In this document: piece by piece, positions 35,329-43,388 of the stretch | How positions within the stretch are numbered: the stretch's first letter is position 1 | Layout of the letters: each line of letters opens with the position of its first letter | NCBI GenBank assembly: GCA_030680855.1 | Contig: JAUXUN010000021.1 | Coordinates: 32,948-96,947 of the forward strand | Length of the DNA stretch: 64,000 nt | Source of the DNA: Aestuariivirga sp. | GTDB lineage: Bacteria > Pseudomonadota > Alphaproteobacteria > Rhizobiales > Aestuariivirgaceae | Direction of reading: 5' to 3' | The notes under the pieces: model-generated | What the model was told of the DNA's origin: nothing | What the model saw: the letters and a program-made list of their open reading frames with translations, nothing else | The model's database searches: none | Position numbers and translations under genes: made by a program

Positions 35329-36125
35329 GCTTTCTTGTCGTCGATAGCCATTGCCATCTTGACTATGATGGACTGACGGAACGCCTTCCTGAAGTCTTGG
35401 CCAATGCCGAGGCGGCGGGCGTGGGGCTGATGGTTTCCATCGGCACGCAGGTGAAGAAATTCGAGCAGCTGCTGCGTATCGCCGAGGAGAACACCAATGT
35501 TTTCTGTACGGTGGGAACCCATCCGCACCATGCGCATGAAGAACTCGATGTCGGGGTTGCCGAGCTTGTTGAGCTTGCCAGGCATCCCAAGGTGGTGGGG
35601 ATCGGCGAAGCTGGGCTGGACTACCACTATGACCTGAGTCCGCGGGCGGCGCAGGCCCAGGGTTTCCGCACACATATTGAGGCGGCGCGCGAGACGGGCC
35701 TGCCGCTGGTGATCCATGCGCGCGAAGCGGACGGAGATGTGGCGAGCATTCTGGAAGACGAGATGAAGAAGGGGGCGTTCAAGCCCTTGCTGCATTGTTT
35801 CACGTCGTCGATGGAACTTGCCCAGCGCGGGCTGGCGCTTGGCGCTTATGTGTCGTTCTCGGGCATTCTTACTTACAAGAGCGCCGAGGATTTGCGGTTC
35901 ATTGCGGCGGAGGTGCCGATGGACAGGCTGCTGGTGGAAACGGATTCGCCCTATCTGGCGCCGGTTCCATATCGCGGTAAATCCAATGAGCCGGCTTTTG
36001 TCATCAAGACACTTGCGCAGTTGGCGGCGGTTAAAGGGGTTGCGCCGGAGGCCATGGCCAAGGCGACGAATGACAATTTCTTCCGGCTGTTTTCCAAAAT
36101 CCCCAGGCCGGAACGCTTTGCATGA
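35325..36125 (+). CDS. TatD-family metal-dependent hydrolase
   Basis: The 266-residue TIM-barrel protein begins with the metal site [11 protein letters not shown] (about 7-17). It continues with [23 protein letters not shown] and [18 protein letters not shown], the signature set of TatD/YcfH hydrolases. These are cytoplasmic nucleases or deaminase-like hydrolases of uncertain physiological substrate. The start is TTG 35325, overlapping the metG stop by four bases. The gene is followed by the MBL hydrolase with an ATGA overlap. Confidence 0.9.
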   Translation: MSFLVVDSHCHLDYDGLTERLPEVLANAEAAGVGLMVSIGTQVKKFEQLLRIAEENTNVFCTVGTHPHHAHEELDVGVAELVELARHPKVVGIGEAGLDYHYDLSPRAAQAQGFRTHIEAARETGLPLVIHAREADGDVASILEDEMKKGAFKPLLHCFTSSMELAQRGLALGAYVSFSGILTYKSAEDLRFIAAEVPMDRLLVETDSPYLAPVPYRGKSNEPAFVIKTLAQLAAVKGVAPEAMAKATNDNFFRLFSKIPRPERFA

Positions 36126-36916
36126 CGACCACGCTGACCATATTGGGTTGTGGATCATCGGGCGGCGTCCCGCGCATTGGTGGCGATTGGGGATTGTGTG
36201 ACCCCGCCAATCCCAAGAACCGGCGGCGGCGCTGCTCCATCCTGCTTGAGAAAGTTGGAGCTTCCGGAATAACCCGGGTTCTGATCGACACATCGCCGGA
36301 CTTGCGCGAACAGATGCTGAGCGCCGGCGTGGGCGAAATCGACGGGGTTTGCTTCAGCCATGAACATGCCGACCATACCCACGGCATCGATGAGCTGCGC
36401 GGGTTCTTTTTGCGGCAGCGGCGGCGCGTTCCCATATGGGCTGATGAGCCAACCATGGCCATGCTCAAGCGGCGCTTTGCCTATTGCTTCGAAACGATGC
36501 CGGGCAGCGACTATCCACCGGTCTTGGTGCCGAACATGCTGGAAGCGGGCCGGGAAGTGGCCATCTCCGGGGCAGGCGGGGTCATTACTCTGGCTCCGTT
36601 CACGGTCCAGCATGGGCACATCGAGGCGCTCGGTTTCCGCGTCGGGAGCACGGCCTATACACCAGACCTCAACGGCATTCCGGAAGCGAGCATCCCCTAT
36701 GTTGCGGCGCTGGACCTGTGGATTGTCGATGCTCTGAAGCGCAGTCCCCATCCGAGCCACTTCTGTCTGGACGACACGCTGCGGGCGATTGGCCGCTTCA
36801 AACCCGGGCGGGCCGTTCTCACCAACATGCACAACGACATGGATTATGATACGTTGCGGGCAGAGCTTCCAGCGGGCGTAGAACCGGCCTATGACGGGCT
36901 TAAACTGCCGTTGTGA
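36122..36916 (+). CDS. MBL-fold metal-dependent hydrolase (PhnP-like)
   Basis: The 264-residue protein starts with GCGSSGGVPRIGG, typical of PhnP-type enzymes, and carries the metal motif SHEHADHTHGIDEL (HxHxDH, near 79-92). Further ligands are in VQHGHIEALGF near 160-170 and NMHNDMDYD near the C-terminus. PhnP-type enzymes are cyclic phosphodiesterases; the family also includes lipoate-associated hydrolases. It is translationally coupled to tatD. This pair downstream of metG is frequent in Alphaproteobacteria. Confidence 0.88.
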   Translation: MTTTLTILGCGSSGGVPRIGGDWGLCDPANPKNRRRRCSILLEKVGASGITRVLIDTSPDLREQMLSAGVGEIDGVCFSHEHADHTHGIDELRGFFLRQRRRVPIWADEPTMAMLKRRFAYCFETMPGSDYPPVLVPNMLEAGREVAISGAGGVITLAPFTVQHGHIEALGFRVGSTAYTPDLNGIPEASIPYVAALDLWIVDALKRSPHPSHFCLDDTLRAIGRFKPGRAVLTNMHNDMDYDTLRAELPAGVEPAYDGLKLPL

Positions 36917-36933
36917 TTCCTGGGGACCTATAA

Positions 36934-39399
36934 ATGAACACCAAAGTCGTTGCCGCTCTCAGTGCCTTGCTGCTGTTTTCAAGTTCGGCTGTGGCGCAGG
37001 AAACATGCGATCCGGCCAAGCTGTCGGCGATGGTCGATACCTATGCCAGCAGTCCCTTCAGCGCCCGAACCTGGCGTGTGCTGAGCGGGCTCGGCGACCC
37101 GATGATCGAACCGTCCTACAGCGGTTCCGACACTTGGCAGAACCAGGATGCGTGGAAGAAGCTGGTGGCCGCGGTCTTGCCTGCGGGACAGGCGGTGGAT
37201 GAAGTTGGCTACGATTGCCGCATTGGCTATCCCTTGCAGGTGTTGCAAAGCCGCATTGCGACGCTGGGGAAGGAAGACCCCTATGTGCAGCAATGGCTGA
37301 AAGTTCAGGGAAAAGTGCTGCAGGTCTGCAGCAATCCAGATACGATTGACGTCGCGCTGCCGGAGCCCACGGAAGCTGATCCGGCCCATCCCACAATGCA
37401 GGCCGAGGACCGGGCCTATCAGGAAGCAACGATTGCCTTCTACAAGGACAAGCCCAGGGCGATTGGGCTGTTCCGCGCCATTGCGGCTTCAGATTCTCCA
37501 CACAAGGCGGCGGCGCGCTATAACATCGCCAATCTCACGGCGAATTCAAAGGATGTCGTTGCGGCCCGGGCCGAGGCCAATGCCATCATGGCGGATCCGG
37601 CGCTCGCCGCTGTCCATGGCATCACCCAAGAACTCCTGGGCTACATCGCCAATCTTGAAGATACGCCTGCGGGCTGGAGCGCGCTGATCGACGATTCCAT
37701 CAAAGCCATTGAGACGCCGACGAAAGATATTCTCGCTTCGGACAAGCTGCAGTCTGATTATGCCCGGGCGCTCAACGACATCGACTATGCGGGCATCCGC
37801 GGCAAGCGCCAGGACTGGTGGCTGACTGGAACCCTGCCGGAGAACCCCACGATCTCGAAAGCAATTTTAGATGCCTCTCGGCAACGGCCCATGGCATTAT
37901 GGATGATGGCGGGACAAACGCTGCAGGAGAATTATCATGCGGCGCCGTGGTCACTCGTTGGCGACAAGTGGCAGCAGCGCACCGCAAGTTTTCTCGACCA
38001 GGCCCTGGCGGTGACGCCGAGCGGCGCGCAGATGCCGGCACTGCCACTGGATGTGTTGAATACGTTGCGCGCCAAGCCTGATGACCCGACGCGCGAGGCG
38101 TTGTGGGGCAAGGTGCATGGGGCCTTTGATGCCGCCCAGAATTCCTGCGGAGATGCACCGGAAACGGCGGCTCTCGGCACCTATCTGGCGCAGGCCGTGC
38201 GCGTATCGGCGGCAACGGGACATTTCGACCAGGCTTATGACGAGCTCGGCAAGCTGCCGCTCAAGGCATCATCCTTCTACCAGTACAATGTTGTCCAAAA
38301 ACTAGGACAGTATCTGGTGGGGCAGGGCATGGCTCAAGAAGGCCGCAAGATGCGCGACAAGCTTCTGACACCGGCTTACATGTCCGCCATTCCCGCCAGC
38401 ATGACGCCGGGTGTTACCGACGGGTTTGCCAATTTCATGGGATGGGTGGCCGAGGATGCGGCTCACTGGAAAGCGGCCTTGGCCCAGAACAGCCAGAAGA
38501 CGGCCAATCCGATCCTGAATTTCCTCCCTGTCAAAACCCTGTGGGCGCTTGCGGATGACCCGATGTTTTCGGGCGACCAGAAGGCCTTGCTAACGCGCGT
38601 TGCGTGGACGCGGGGCTATGCGCGCGGCGGCACACCGACGGCGGCCGACACGGATAGGCTTTTTGCGGCCAATCCCAAACTCAAGGAAAGTGCTGACAGG
38701 ATTGCGGCGGAGTTTCCCAAGCTCAGGCCTGAACGCCAGCGGCTGTTAACGGTTTTGCGAAACCCACGCCTTGGGATTTTGGTTAACGCGCCGGAGTTAT
38801 GGTCATCACTGGAAAGCGTCGACGACTGGACTGATGTAAGTTCCGGCGACCACAATGACCGTAACTGGTGGTGCCCGCTGGAAGCCGACCGGCAGCTTGC
38901 CGGGCTGCGCACGGACCTCAAGTACACTGCCGGCATGATCGACAGCGACGATTACAGCTACCGCGGGCTTGCGCTGGTATTTGATCAGAAGCTGCGCGAT
39001 AGCCTTACGCCCAAGATGGACGGCTTGCTGAAGCAGCATCCGATGATCAAGGCGGTGAACTGGAAAGAAGTTGCGGCGCTGGCCAGCATGCCCAGCGCGC
39101 CACGGCTGCTGAGCCAATCCGCCATCCGCTGGGGCAAGGCCAGCAAGGGTGATGATGGGGCTCCAGAGGCCTTGGCACTGGCGGTCAAGACGACGCGTTA
39201 TGGCTGCAACTGGCATGGCCGCCACCGGGCTTATTCGGAGACGGCGCAGCAGCTTTTGAAAGCCAAGTTCGGCAGCACGGCGTGGGCCGCACGGACGCCG
39301 TACTGGTTCGACTGCCAGCGGATGGAATGGAACAAAGAATACAACAAAGTTGCCGTCTGCGCCGCCAAGACGTGGCCCAAGCAGGGTTTGCCCAGGTGA
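36934..39399 (+). CDS. Large secreted protein of unknown family (821 residues)
   Basis: A Sec signal peptide (VVAALSALLLFSSSAVA, cleavage near residue 21) precedes about 800 residues that I cannot assign. The mature protein seems largely helical, in TPR-like blocks, for example DKPRAIGLFRAIAASDSPHK and FDQAYDELGKLPLKASSFYQ. It has at least eight cysteines: ETCDP, YDCRI, QVCSN, NSCGD, WWCPL, YGCNW, FDCQR and AVCAA. These could form disulfides in the periplasm. Tryptophan- and cysteine-rich segments are concentrated in the last 120 residues. ATG 36934 lies 17 bases after the MBL gene. Confidence 0.75.
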   Translation: MNTKVVAALSALLLFSSSAVAQETCDPAKLSAMVDTYASSPFSARTWRVLSGLGDPMIEPSYSGSDTWQNQDAWKKLVAAVLPAGQAVDEVGYDCRIGYPLQVLQSRIATLGKEDPYVQQWLKVQGKVLQVCSNPDTIDVALPEPTEADPAHPTMQAEDRAYQEATIAFYKDKPRAIGLFRAIAASDSPHKAAARYNIANLTANSKDVVAARAEANAIMADPALAAVHGITQELLGYIANLEDTPAGWSALIDDSIKAIETPTKDILASDKLQSDYARALNDIDYAGIRGKRQDWWLTGTLPENPTISKAILDASRQRPMALWMMAGQTLQENYHAAPWSLVGDKWQQRTASFLDQALAVTPSGAQMPALPLDVLNTLRAKPDDPTREALWGKVHGAFDAAQNSCGDAPETAALGTYLAQAVRVSAATGHFDQAYDELGKLPLKASSFYQYNVVQKLGQYLVGQGMAQEGRKMRDKLLTPAYMSAIPASMTPGVTDGFANFMGWVAEDAAHWKAALAQNSQKTANPILNFLPVKTLWALADDPMFSGDQKALLTRVAWTRGYARGGTPTAADTDRLFAANPKLKESADRIAAEFPKLRPERQRLLTVLRNPRLGILVNAPELWSSLESVDDWTDVSSGDHNDRNWWCPLEADRQLAGLRTDLKYTAGMIDSDDYSYRGLALVFDQKLRDSLTPKMDGLLKQHPMIKAVNWKEVAALASMPSAPRLLSQSAIRWGKASKGDDGAPEALALAVKTTRYGCNWHGRHRAYSETAQQLLKAKFGSTAWAARTPYWFDCQRMEWNKEYNKVAVCAAKTWPKQGLPR

Positions 39400-39478
39400 T
39401 GAAGGTATTGGGGCAAGCCCTTGATGGGGGGCAATTTATCCCGTCTTGGCGCACCTTCATATCCATCTCAAAATATTC

Positions 39479-39494
39479 CATAATATATATTATG
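39479..39494. promoter_or_regulatory. Perfect A/T-rich palindrome upstream of mazG
   Basis: CATAATATATATTATG is its own reverse complement over all 16 bases. It ends 13 bases before the mazG start codon, next to the ribosome-binding site GGAGG. It could be an operator covering the leader, or part of an A/T-rich promoter. Confidence 0.45.
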
Positions 39495-39507
39495 CGAATG
39501 GAGGAAC

Positions 39508-40311
39508 ATGACCACTGATCCGACCCAGATGGACCCCCGGCGCATCGAGACGCTGCGTGCCATCATGAAGGCCCTGCGCACGCCTGGTACGGGCTGCCCG
39601 TGGGATTTGGAGCAGAGCTTCGAGACCATAGCGCCCTACACGATTGAGGAAGCCTACGAGGTACAGGACGCGATCACGCGGGGCAACCGGGCTGACCTGT
39701 GCGAGGAGCTCGGTGATCTACTTTTGCAAAGCGTCTATCACGCACAGCTGGCCGCCGAGGAAGGAGCCTTCACCTTCGATGACGTGCTGGAGGCGATCAA
39801 CACCAAGATGGTGCGCCGGCACCCGCATGTGTTTGGTGACGAAGCGGCGAAGTCCGCGACGCTCGCCAAGGGCTTCTGGGAGGACATGAAGGCCAAGGAA
39901 CGGGCCAAGGCATCGCCAGAAGGATTGCTGGCCTCGGTGCCGCTGGCCCTGCCCGGTTTGACCCGCGCATTGAAGCTGCAGGCCAAGGCGGCCCGGGTGG
40001 GTTTCGACTGGCCGAGCGTCGACAATGTCTACGATAAGATTTCCGAGGAGATCGCGGAATTCCGCGCGGCGCCGGATGCCGAGAAAGCCGCCGAGTTTGG
40101 CGACCTGCTGTTTGCGCTGGCCAATGTGGCGCGGCACCTGGGCATTGACCCGGAAGAGGCGCTGCGGGCCACGAACGCGAAATTTGCGCGAAGGTTTCGG
40201 CATATTGAGATGGAACTGGAAAAGCGCGGCAAGACCCCGCAGGATTCAAACCTTGAAGAAATGGATGCCCTGTGGAACGCGGCCAAGGACTTCGAAAAGC
40301 TCCTGGGTTAG
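39508..40311 (+). CDS. mazG: Nucleoside triphosphate pyrophosphohydrolase
   Basis: The 267-residue protein has two MazG domains. The first contains CPWDLEQSFETIAPYTIEEAYEVQDAI near 29-55, then EELGDLLLQSVYHAQL with the metal-binding E-x-x-E/D pattern. The second contains KISEEIAEFRAA and EFGDLLFALANVARHLG. It hydrolyses (d)NTPs to monophosphate and pyrophosphate. ATG 39508 follows GGAGGAAC. Its stop codon overlaps the convergent hflX stop, so no terminator fits between them. Confidence 0.93.
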   Translation: MTTDPTQMDPRRIETLRAIMKALRTPGTGCPWDLEQSFETIAPYTIEEAYEVQDAITRGNRADLCEELGDLLLQSVYHAQLAAEEGAFTFDDVLEAINTKMVRRHPHVFGDEAAKSATLAKGFWEDMKAKERAKASPEGLLASVPLALPGLTRALKLQAKAARVGFDWPSVDNVYDKISEEIAEFRAAPDAEKAAEFGDLLFALANVARHLGIDPEEALRATNAKFARRFRHIEMELEKRGKTPQDSNLEEMDALWNAAKDFEKLLG

Positions 40312-41669
40312 GCCTTGGCCTTCATGGCCTTGCCAAATTTCGACTGGGCCTGCCCCGCCGTATCGGCATCAAACCTGACGGACAGTTTGGTGCGGCCATC
40401 AGCATAGGCCTTGCGCGCCAGTACCTCGCCGCGCTGATGCAGCCATGCCATGCCCTTGCCGTCCGCGGCATCGACCATGATTTCATAGACGGTGCTTTTC
40501 TTCGCCAGGCGTTTTTCAATTTTTTCGAGAAGCTCGTCGATGCCCTGGCCATCAAGGGATGACACCAGCACGCAATCGTCGCGGCGCTGGGCCTGGGCTT
40601 CGCGGGTTGCCAGTGCAAGCGGATCGAGAAGGTCGGCCTTGTTCCAGACTTCAATAATCTGGCTGCGGCGGTCCTCGTGGATGCCGAGCTCTTCCAGCAC
40701 GAGGTTCACATCGTGGCTTTGGGCCTCTGTTTCATCATGGCTGACGTCACGCACGTGCAGGATGATGTCGGCGGCAAGCACTTCCTCCAGCGTGGCGCGG
40801 AACGACGCGATCAGCGTGGTGGGAAGTTCGGAAATAAAACCGACCGTATCGGAAAGAATAATGGTACGGCCGCTTGGCAGCGTGAGGTTTCGCATGGTCG
40901 GATCAAGGGTCGCGAAGAGCAGATCCCTGGCGAGCACATTGGCCGAGGTGAGTTTATTGAAGAGGGTGGATTTTCCGGCGTTGGTGTAGCCCACAAGTGC
41001 GACGATGGGAAAGGGTACACGCTCCCTGCCCTTGCGGTGCAGATCGCGGGTTTTGACAACGGTTTCAAGCTCTCTCTTGATTTTGGAAATGCGTTCCTGA
41101 ATCAGGCGGCGGTCCATTTCAAGCTGGCTTTCACCGGGGCCGCCGATGAAGCCGAAGCCGCCGCGCTGGCGCTCCAAGTGGGTCCATGAACGCACGAGGC
41201 GGCTTTTCTGGTAGTTGAGGTGCGCAAGTTCGACCTGGAGGATGCCCTCCTTCGTGCTGGCCCTTCGGCCGAAGATTTCGAGGATGAGCCCGGTGCGGTC
41301 CAGCACTTTGGCTTTCCATTCGGTTTCCAGATTGCGCTGCTGGACCGGGGAAAGCTGGGCGTTGACGACCACAAGCTCGGCCTCCGCATCGGCGACGCGC
41401 TTGGCAATTTCGGCCACCTTGCCGGAACCAATATAGGTTGCGGGCTTGGGCGCCAAGAGCGGCGCCACAACAGTATCGACAATATCAAGGTCTATGGCTT
41501 CGGCGAGGCCCATGGCTTCGGCGAGCTTGCTTTGCGCATCCCTGTCCGTTGCCTTGGCTTCTGCCCGGCTCTTGCGCTCGACATGAACCACCACCGCGCG
41601 GGTGAGCTCTGGGCCTTCAATCTGGAAATCTACGCCGGCACCTGACTTCGCGTGTTTTTTGGGCTTCAC
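40308..41669 (-). CDS. hflX: Ribosome-associated GTPase HflX
   Basis: The 453-residue protein has the HflX N-terminal domain ([21 protein letters not shown]). A central glycine-rich linker follows ([15 protein letters not shown]). The GTPase domain has G1 [10 protein letters not shown]3 DTVGF and G4 NKAD. It splits or rescues stalled ribosomes, notably under heat stress. GTG 41669 overlaps the hfq stop by four bases (GTGA), so it is expressed from the hfq transcript, as in other Alphaproteobacteria. The 3' end overlaps mazG. Confidence 0.95.
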   Translation of the reverse strand: MKPKKHAKSGAGVDFQIEGPELTRAVVVHVERKSRAEAKATDRDAQSKLAEAMGLAEAIDLDIVDTVVAPLLAPKPATYIGSGKVAEIAKRVADAEAELVVVNAQLSPVQQRNLETEWKAKVLDRTGLILEIFGRRASTKEGILQVELAHLNYQKSRLVRSWTHLERQRGGFGFIGGPGESQLEMDRRLIQERISKIKRELETVVKTRDLHRKGRERVPFPIVALVGYTNAGKSTLFNKLTSANVLARDLLFATLDPTMRNLTLPSGRTIILSDTVGFISELPTTLIASFRATLEEVLAADIILHVRDVSHDETEAQSHDVNLVLEELGIHEDRRSQIIEVWNKADLLDPLALATREAQAQRRDDCVLVSSLDGQGIDELLEKIEKRLAKKSTVYEIMVDAADGKGMAWLHQRGEVLARKAYADGRTKLSVRFDADTAGQAQSKFGKAMKAKA

Positions 41670-41911
41670 GCGCCGCCGCTTTCTTCGTCAAACAGGGTTA
41701 TCGGCCCGCCCGGCATGATGGTTGAAATGGCATGCTTGTAGACGAGCTGCGACATGCCATCGCGGCGGAGCAGCAGGCAGAAATTGTCGAACCAGGTGAC
41801 AATGCCCTGCAACTTGACGCCGTTGACAAGGAAGACTGTTACGGGGACTTTTTGCTTACGGACGTGGTTGAGGAAGGTATCCTGGAGGTTTTGCGGTTTT
41901 TCTTGTGCCAT
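41666..41911 (-). CDS. hfq: RNA chaperone Hfq
   Basis: From ATG 41911 the protein has 81 residues. Sm1 motif residues ([29 protein letters not shown], about 8-36) and the Sm2 signature YKHAIST (about 55-61) identify Hfq. It forms the hexameric ring that pairs small RNAs with mRNAs. Nine further residues could be added from an upstream in-frame start, but Hfq homologues begin at MAQE-type sequences. The upstream gap of 80 bases to ntrX suggests its own promoter. Confidence 0.96.
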   Translation of the reverse strand: MAQEKPQNLQDTFLNHVRKQKVPVTVFLVNGVKLQGIVTWFDNFCLLLRRDGMSQLVYKHAISTIMPGGPITLFDEESGGA

Positions 41912-41991
41912 GTTCTTTTCTCTGTTTTTGGAGGCCAACGCTTATTCACCTTGAATTCAGGCTATCACATAATGTGGAACGGGCCAAACTG

Positions 41992-43380
41992 CTAGGTCAC
42001 TTCCTCGTCTCCCCTGCTGATCAACCCCAAGAGCTTGATTTTCCTATGCAAAGCGGAGCGTTCCATGCCGATGAACACCGAGGTTCTCGAGATATTCCCG
42101 CCAAAGCGCGAGAGCTGGGCTGCCACATAATCTCGCTCAAAGGCCTCCCTCGCTTCGCGCAGGGGCAAGGTGAGGAGATGCTCGCCAGAGAACATGCCGC
42201 TTTCGCCGTTTGTGGTTCCCACATCGGAGGGCAGCATGGCGGCGGTGATTTCGCTTAGCGGATCGCCGCTGGCCAGGATCATGATGCGCTCAACATTGTT
42301 CCTGAGCTCACGGACATTGCCGGTCCACTCGCGCGTCTGCAGAACGGCGATGGCGTCATTGGCAATGCGGCGGAGCGGCTGGCCCGCCACGGCAGAATAG
42401 GTTTTGGTGAAATAGTCGATCAGCTCGGGAATGTCTTCGCGCCGCTCGCTGAGGCTAGGGACGCGCACCGGAACTACGCCGAGGCGATGGTAAAGGTCCT
42501 CCCGGAATTTGTTCTCGGCGATGAGGCCTGCAAGGTCACGGCTGGTGGAGGAGACGATGCGGACATCGACGCGTACTTTCTTGGCGCCGCCCACGCGCTG
42601 GAATGTCTGGTCGAGAAGAACTCTCAAGACTTTACCCTGCGTGACAAGTGGCATGTCAGCCACCTCATCTATGAAAAGGGTGCCGCCATGGGCTTCTTCC
42701 AGGGCCCCTACCCTTTGTTCGATGCCAGGCGCGGCTTCAATGCCGAACAATTCTTCCTCCATGCGCTCAGGCGCCATGGTGGCGGCACTCACGATGACGA
42801 AGGGGCCATCGGCGCGGGTGGACAGGGCATGGAGCATGCGGGCGGTGAGTTCCTTGCCGGTGCCCATGTCACCGCTGATCAATACGCGGCTGTTGGCCGG
42901 GGCGATCTTTTTGAGGAGCTGGCGCAACTGGCGCATGGCAACGGAAGAGCCGTGCAATTCAGAATCGGCTCCGGCGCGGCCTTTGAGGGATTCGTTTTCG
43001 CGTTTCAAGCGGCTGGTTTCCAGGGCACGTCCCACGACCAGCAGCAGCCTGTCGGCGTTGAAGGGTTTCTCGATATATTCATAGGCGCCGCGCTTTATGG
43101 CGGCGACTGCCGTTTCAATGTTGCCGTGGCCCGAAATGATGACAACGGGAACGTCCTGATGCTGCTCCTTGATGACCTGCAGGAGATCAAGGCCATCAAG
43201 CTTGGAGCCCTGCAGCCAGATGTCCAGAATGATCAGCGAAGGGCGGCGCTGATTGACTTCAGTCAGCGCGGCGTCGCTGTTATGGGCGAGCCGGGTTTCG
43301 TAACCCTCGTCCTGCAGGATGCCAGCGATCAGTTCGCGGATGTCGGCCTCGTCATCAACTATCAAAACGTCAGCAGCCAT
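41992..43380 (-). CDS. ntrX: Response regulator NtrX
   Basis: The 462-residue regulator has a receiver domain (LIVDDEADIRELI, phospho-Asp in ILDIWL near 54). An AAA+ domain follows (Walker A SGDMGTGKEL, Walker B GGTLFIDEVADM), then a C-terminal Fis-type helix-turn-helix. The region after EELFG lacks the GAFTGA loop needed to contact sigma-54, in contrast to NtrC at 45665. This is typical of alphaproteobacterial NtrX, which controls respiration and nitrogen genes through other means. ATG 43380 lies eight bases after ntrY, its partner kinase. Confidence 0.94.
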   Translation of the reverse strand: MAADVLIVDDEADIRELIAGILQDEGYETRLAHNSDAALTEVNQRRPSLIILDIWLQGSKLDGLDLLQVIKEQHQDVPVVIISGHGNIETAVAAIKRGAYEYIEKPFNADRLLLVVGRALETSRLKRENESLKGRAGADSELHGSSVAMRQLRQLLKKIAPANSRVLISGDMGTGKELTARMLHALSTRADGPFVIVSAATMAPERMEEELFGIEAAPGIEQRVGALEEAHGGTLFIDEVADMPLVTQGKVLRVLLDQTFQRVGGAKKVRVDVRIVSSTSRDLAGLIAENKFREDLYHRLGVVPVRVPSLSERREDIPELIDYFTKTYSAVAGQPLRRIANDAIAVLQTREWTGNVRELRNNVERIMILASGDPLSEITAAMLPSDVGTTNGESGMFSGEHLLTLPLREAREAFERDYVAAQLSRFGGNISRTSVFIGMERSALHRKIKLLGLISRGDEEVT

Positions 43381-43388
43381 TGCTCAAC

